DNA from: G963665545 sp963665545 | GTDB lineage: Bacteria; Pseudomonadota; Gammaproteobacteria; Xanthomonadales; SZUA-36 | NCBI GenBank assembly: GCA_963665545.2 | Contig: CAXXKZ010000017.1 | Coordinates: forward strand, 76,933 to 140,932 | Reading direction: 5' to 3' | Length of the DNA: 64,000 nucleotides | Notes under the pieces: generated by a model | What the model saw: only the letters and a program-made list of their open reading frames with translations | Database searches by the model: none | What the model was told of the DNA's origin: nothing | Shown here: positions 62,894-64,000 of the stretch, one piece after another | Layout: every line of letters starts with the position of its first letter | Numbering within the stretch: position 1 is the first letter of the stretch | Translations under genes and position numbers: made by a program

Positions 62894-64000
62894 ATGAATA
62901 TCGGGGGGAATTTTCTCAACATTAGCCAGGCGTTTCGCTTGAGTATGTGGGCCTGTGTGATCGCATTGTTGCCATGGTCAGTGCAGGCCGATGGCGTGCT
63001 CGCATTGAGCGCTATGGAGGCGGTAAGCTGGCTGCTGGTGGCGTTGCTAACGCTGACGGCCCTCCGGCGGCTCGCCTTCTTAGCCGGCGCCGCGCTCAGG
63101 CGAGAGAATCCGCCGCCGGTTTCAACCCCTGCCGTGCTCGTTGTCGTTGCCGCGCACGACGAAGCTTGGCAACTTGAACCGTTGCTGAATGCTCTGAGCC
63201 GCCTGGACTACCCGCGCGAGCAAGTCCACTTTGTGCTCGTCAGCGACGGCTCGCGAGACCAAACCGCTGCGCTGTTTCGCGGGTGGTGCCAGCCGCGGCC
63301 CAACGCCCGGGCGGTAGCGCTGCCGAAAAACGCCGGCAAGGCGGCGGCACTCAATCACGCCGCGGCCCTGGTTTCCGGTTACGAGATCCTCGTCGTCTAT
63401 GACGCCGATCAGCGGCCCAAACCGCGGTCGCTGCGTCATCTTGCCGGGGCCTTCGCCGACCCGGGAGTCGGCGCGGTCTCGGGCTATTGCGCTCCGTGGA
63501 ACGCGAGGGAGAGTCTCGTTGCCCGTTACGCGGCCCTGGAGGCCTACGGACACCAGCTCATTATTCAAGCGGGCAAGGAGCGCTGGGGGCTGAACCCGAC
63601 CACCATGGGCGGCAACTGCGGCTATCGCCGCCGAGCGCTGGAGCAGGTCGGCGGATTTCCCGCCGGGTCCTACAGCGAAGACATTGAGGTATCGCTAGCC
63701 ATGGCCGCCCGCGGCTGGAGAACCCGATTCGTGGAGGAAGCGGCAGCGGACAGGAGAGTCGCCGCTTCGCTCGATCACTACAGGCAGCAAAGAAGGCGTT
63801 GGTCCTTGGGTATGTACCGCGCCCGCCGGCACGCCAGCGGATTCGAATCCTGGGCCGTGACCCTCGGCTATGCCGACCGAATCCTCTTCCTGGCGACGAT
63901 CGGAGCCGTTGCCGCCGGGTTGCTGCCCTATCTCGTTCTCGGACTCTACCTGGCACCCATCGCGCTGGCCGTTCCGGCCTCGCTCCTCCGCGCCGGAGTT
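62894..64000 (+). CDS. Family 2 glycosyltransferase, membrane-bound, partial (3' end off the window)
   Basis: 369 codons are open to the window edge. An N-terminal membrane segment (WACVIALLPW, then AVSWLLVALLTLTAL) is followed by the GT-A fold: VLVVVAAHDEAWQLEPLLNA, VSDGSRDQT, LPKNAGKAAALNHAAA, the DxD-type VVYDADQRPKP, the GGNCGYRRRALEQVGGF region, SEDIEVSLAMAARGW and HYRQQRRRWSLG (QxxRW). These are the motifs of processive GT2 enzymes such as poly-N-acetylglucosamine or cellulose-type synthases. A C-terminal membrane segment begins at ILFLATIGAVAAGLLP. From about 62.95 kb the DNA is much richer in G and C than its neighbours, which suggests separate ancestry. Confidence 0.88.
   Translation, partial: MNIGGNFLNISQAFRLSMWACVIALLPWSVQADGVLALSAMEAVSWLLVALLTLTALRRLAFLAGAALRRENPPPVSTPAVLVVVAAHDEAWQLEPLLNALSRLDYPREQVHFVLVSDGSRDQTAALFRGWCQPRPNARAVALPKNAGKAAALNHAAALVSGYEILVVYDADQRPKPRSLRHLAGAFADPGVGAVSGYCAPWNARESLVARYAALEAYGHQLIIQAGKERWGLNPTTMGGNCGYRRRALEQVGGFPAGSYSEDIEVSLAMAARGWRTRFVEEAAADRRVAASLDHYRQQRRRWSLGMYRARRHASGFESWAVTLGYADRILFLATIGAVAAGLLPYLVLGLYLAPIALAVPASLLRAGV

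Overview
The window reads as part of a gammaproteobacterial chromosome, probably a marine or host-associated heterotroph. The evidence is the gammaproteobacterial type of MutS, HtpG and Hsp15, a DUF4212/sodium-solute symporter pair, a TonB receptor and DUF3604 pair, paired acyl-CoA dehydrogenases, and many secreted hydrolases. Housekeeping genes are few. Mobile DNA and broken genes are abundant: five complete IS copies from two families, an IS481-like element split by one of them, a Tn3-family remnant, two tyrosine recombinases, a tRNA-based attachment site, a dispersed 53-bp palindrome, and about 17 genes that are truncated, frameshifted or stopped. No rRNA, complete tRNA or CRISPR array is present.

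Layout. 0.1-6.2 kb: mutS, a glycine-zipper protein, hslR (Hsp15) and a 5'-truncated htpG cut by IS3 copy 1. 6.2-9.3 kb: Tn3 transposase remnant, STN-domain remnant, TonB-dependent receptor, DUF3604 remnant. 9.5-13.4 kb: alpha/beta hydrolase, short tyrosine recombinase with paired inverted repeats, outer-membrane protein with a shifted C-terminus, SCP-x-type thiolase. 13.5-17.5 kb: IS481-like transposase split by IS256 copy 1, then an island integrase next to the 3' half of a tRNA-Pro(CGG), which marks one end of an integrated island. 17.6-26 kb: MBL hydrolase, 25-residue membrane peptide, ZIP-like permease, DUF4212/symporter operon, TPR protein, 2OG-Fe(II) oxygenase, DUF2141 protein. 26.0-29.3 kb: long imperfect hairpin, IS3 copy 2, IS256 copy 2.

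29.3-57.7 kb: a stretch rich in exported hydrolases. It holds class C beta-lactamase-like serine hydrolases, a retropepsin-like protein, an M19 dipeptidase, two amidohydrolases, CocE/NonD peptidase-esterases and other alpha/beta hydrolases. With them are a two-subunit acyl-CoA dehydrogenase operon, a hybrid histidine kinase, a TetR regulator, an acyl-CoA ligase-like enzyme and IS256 copy 3. 57.7-62.8 kb: an ammonium-transporter-like gene with a small membrane partner, a PadR/HAAS membrane-protein operon, and an ArsR/SRPBCC/membrane-protein operon. From 62.9 kb a GC-rich glycosyltransferase gene runs off the end.

Intact genes suggest scavenging of peptides, esters and lipids, with export through Sec and Tat signals and CoA-linked breakdown. 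Six of seven single-base frameshifts are +1 events in short homopolymers, so some breaks may be sequence errors; the IS truncations and large deletions are not of that kind. I found no clear new defence or secretion system. The most unusual items are the hairpin at 26.0-26.2 kb, the palindrome family, the Hsp15 frame without a normal start codon, and the nonsense codon inside a CPBP protease motif.
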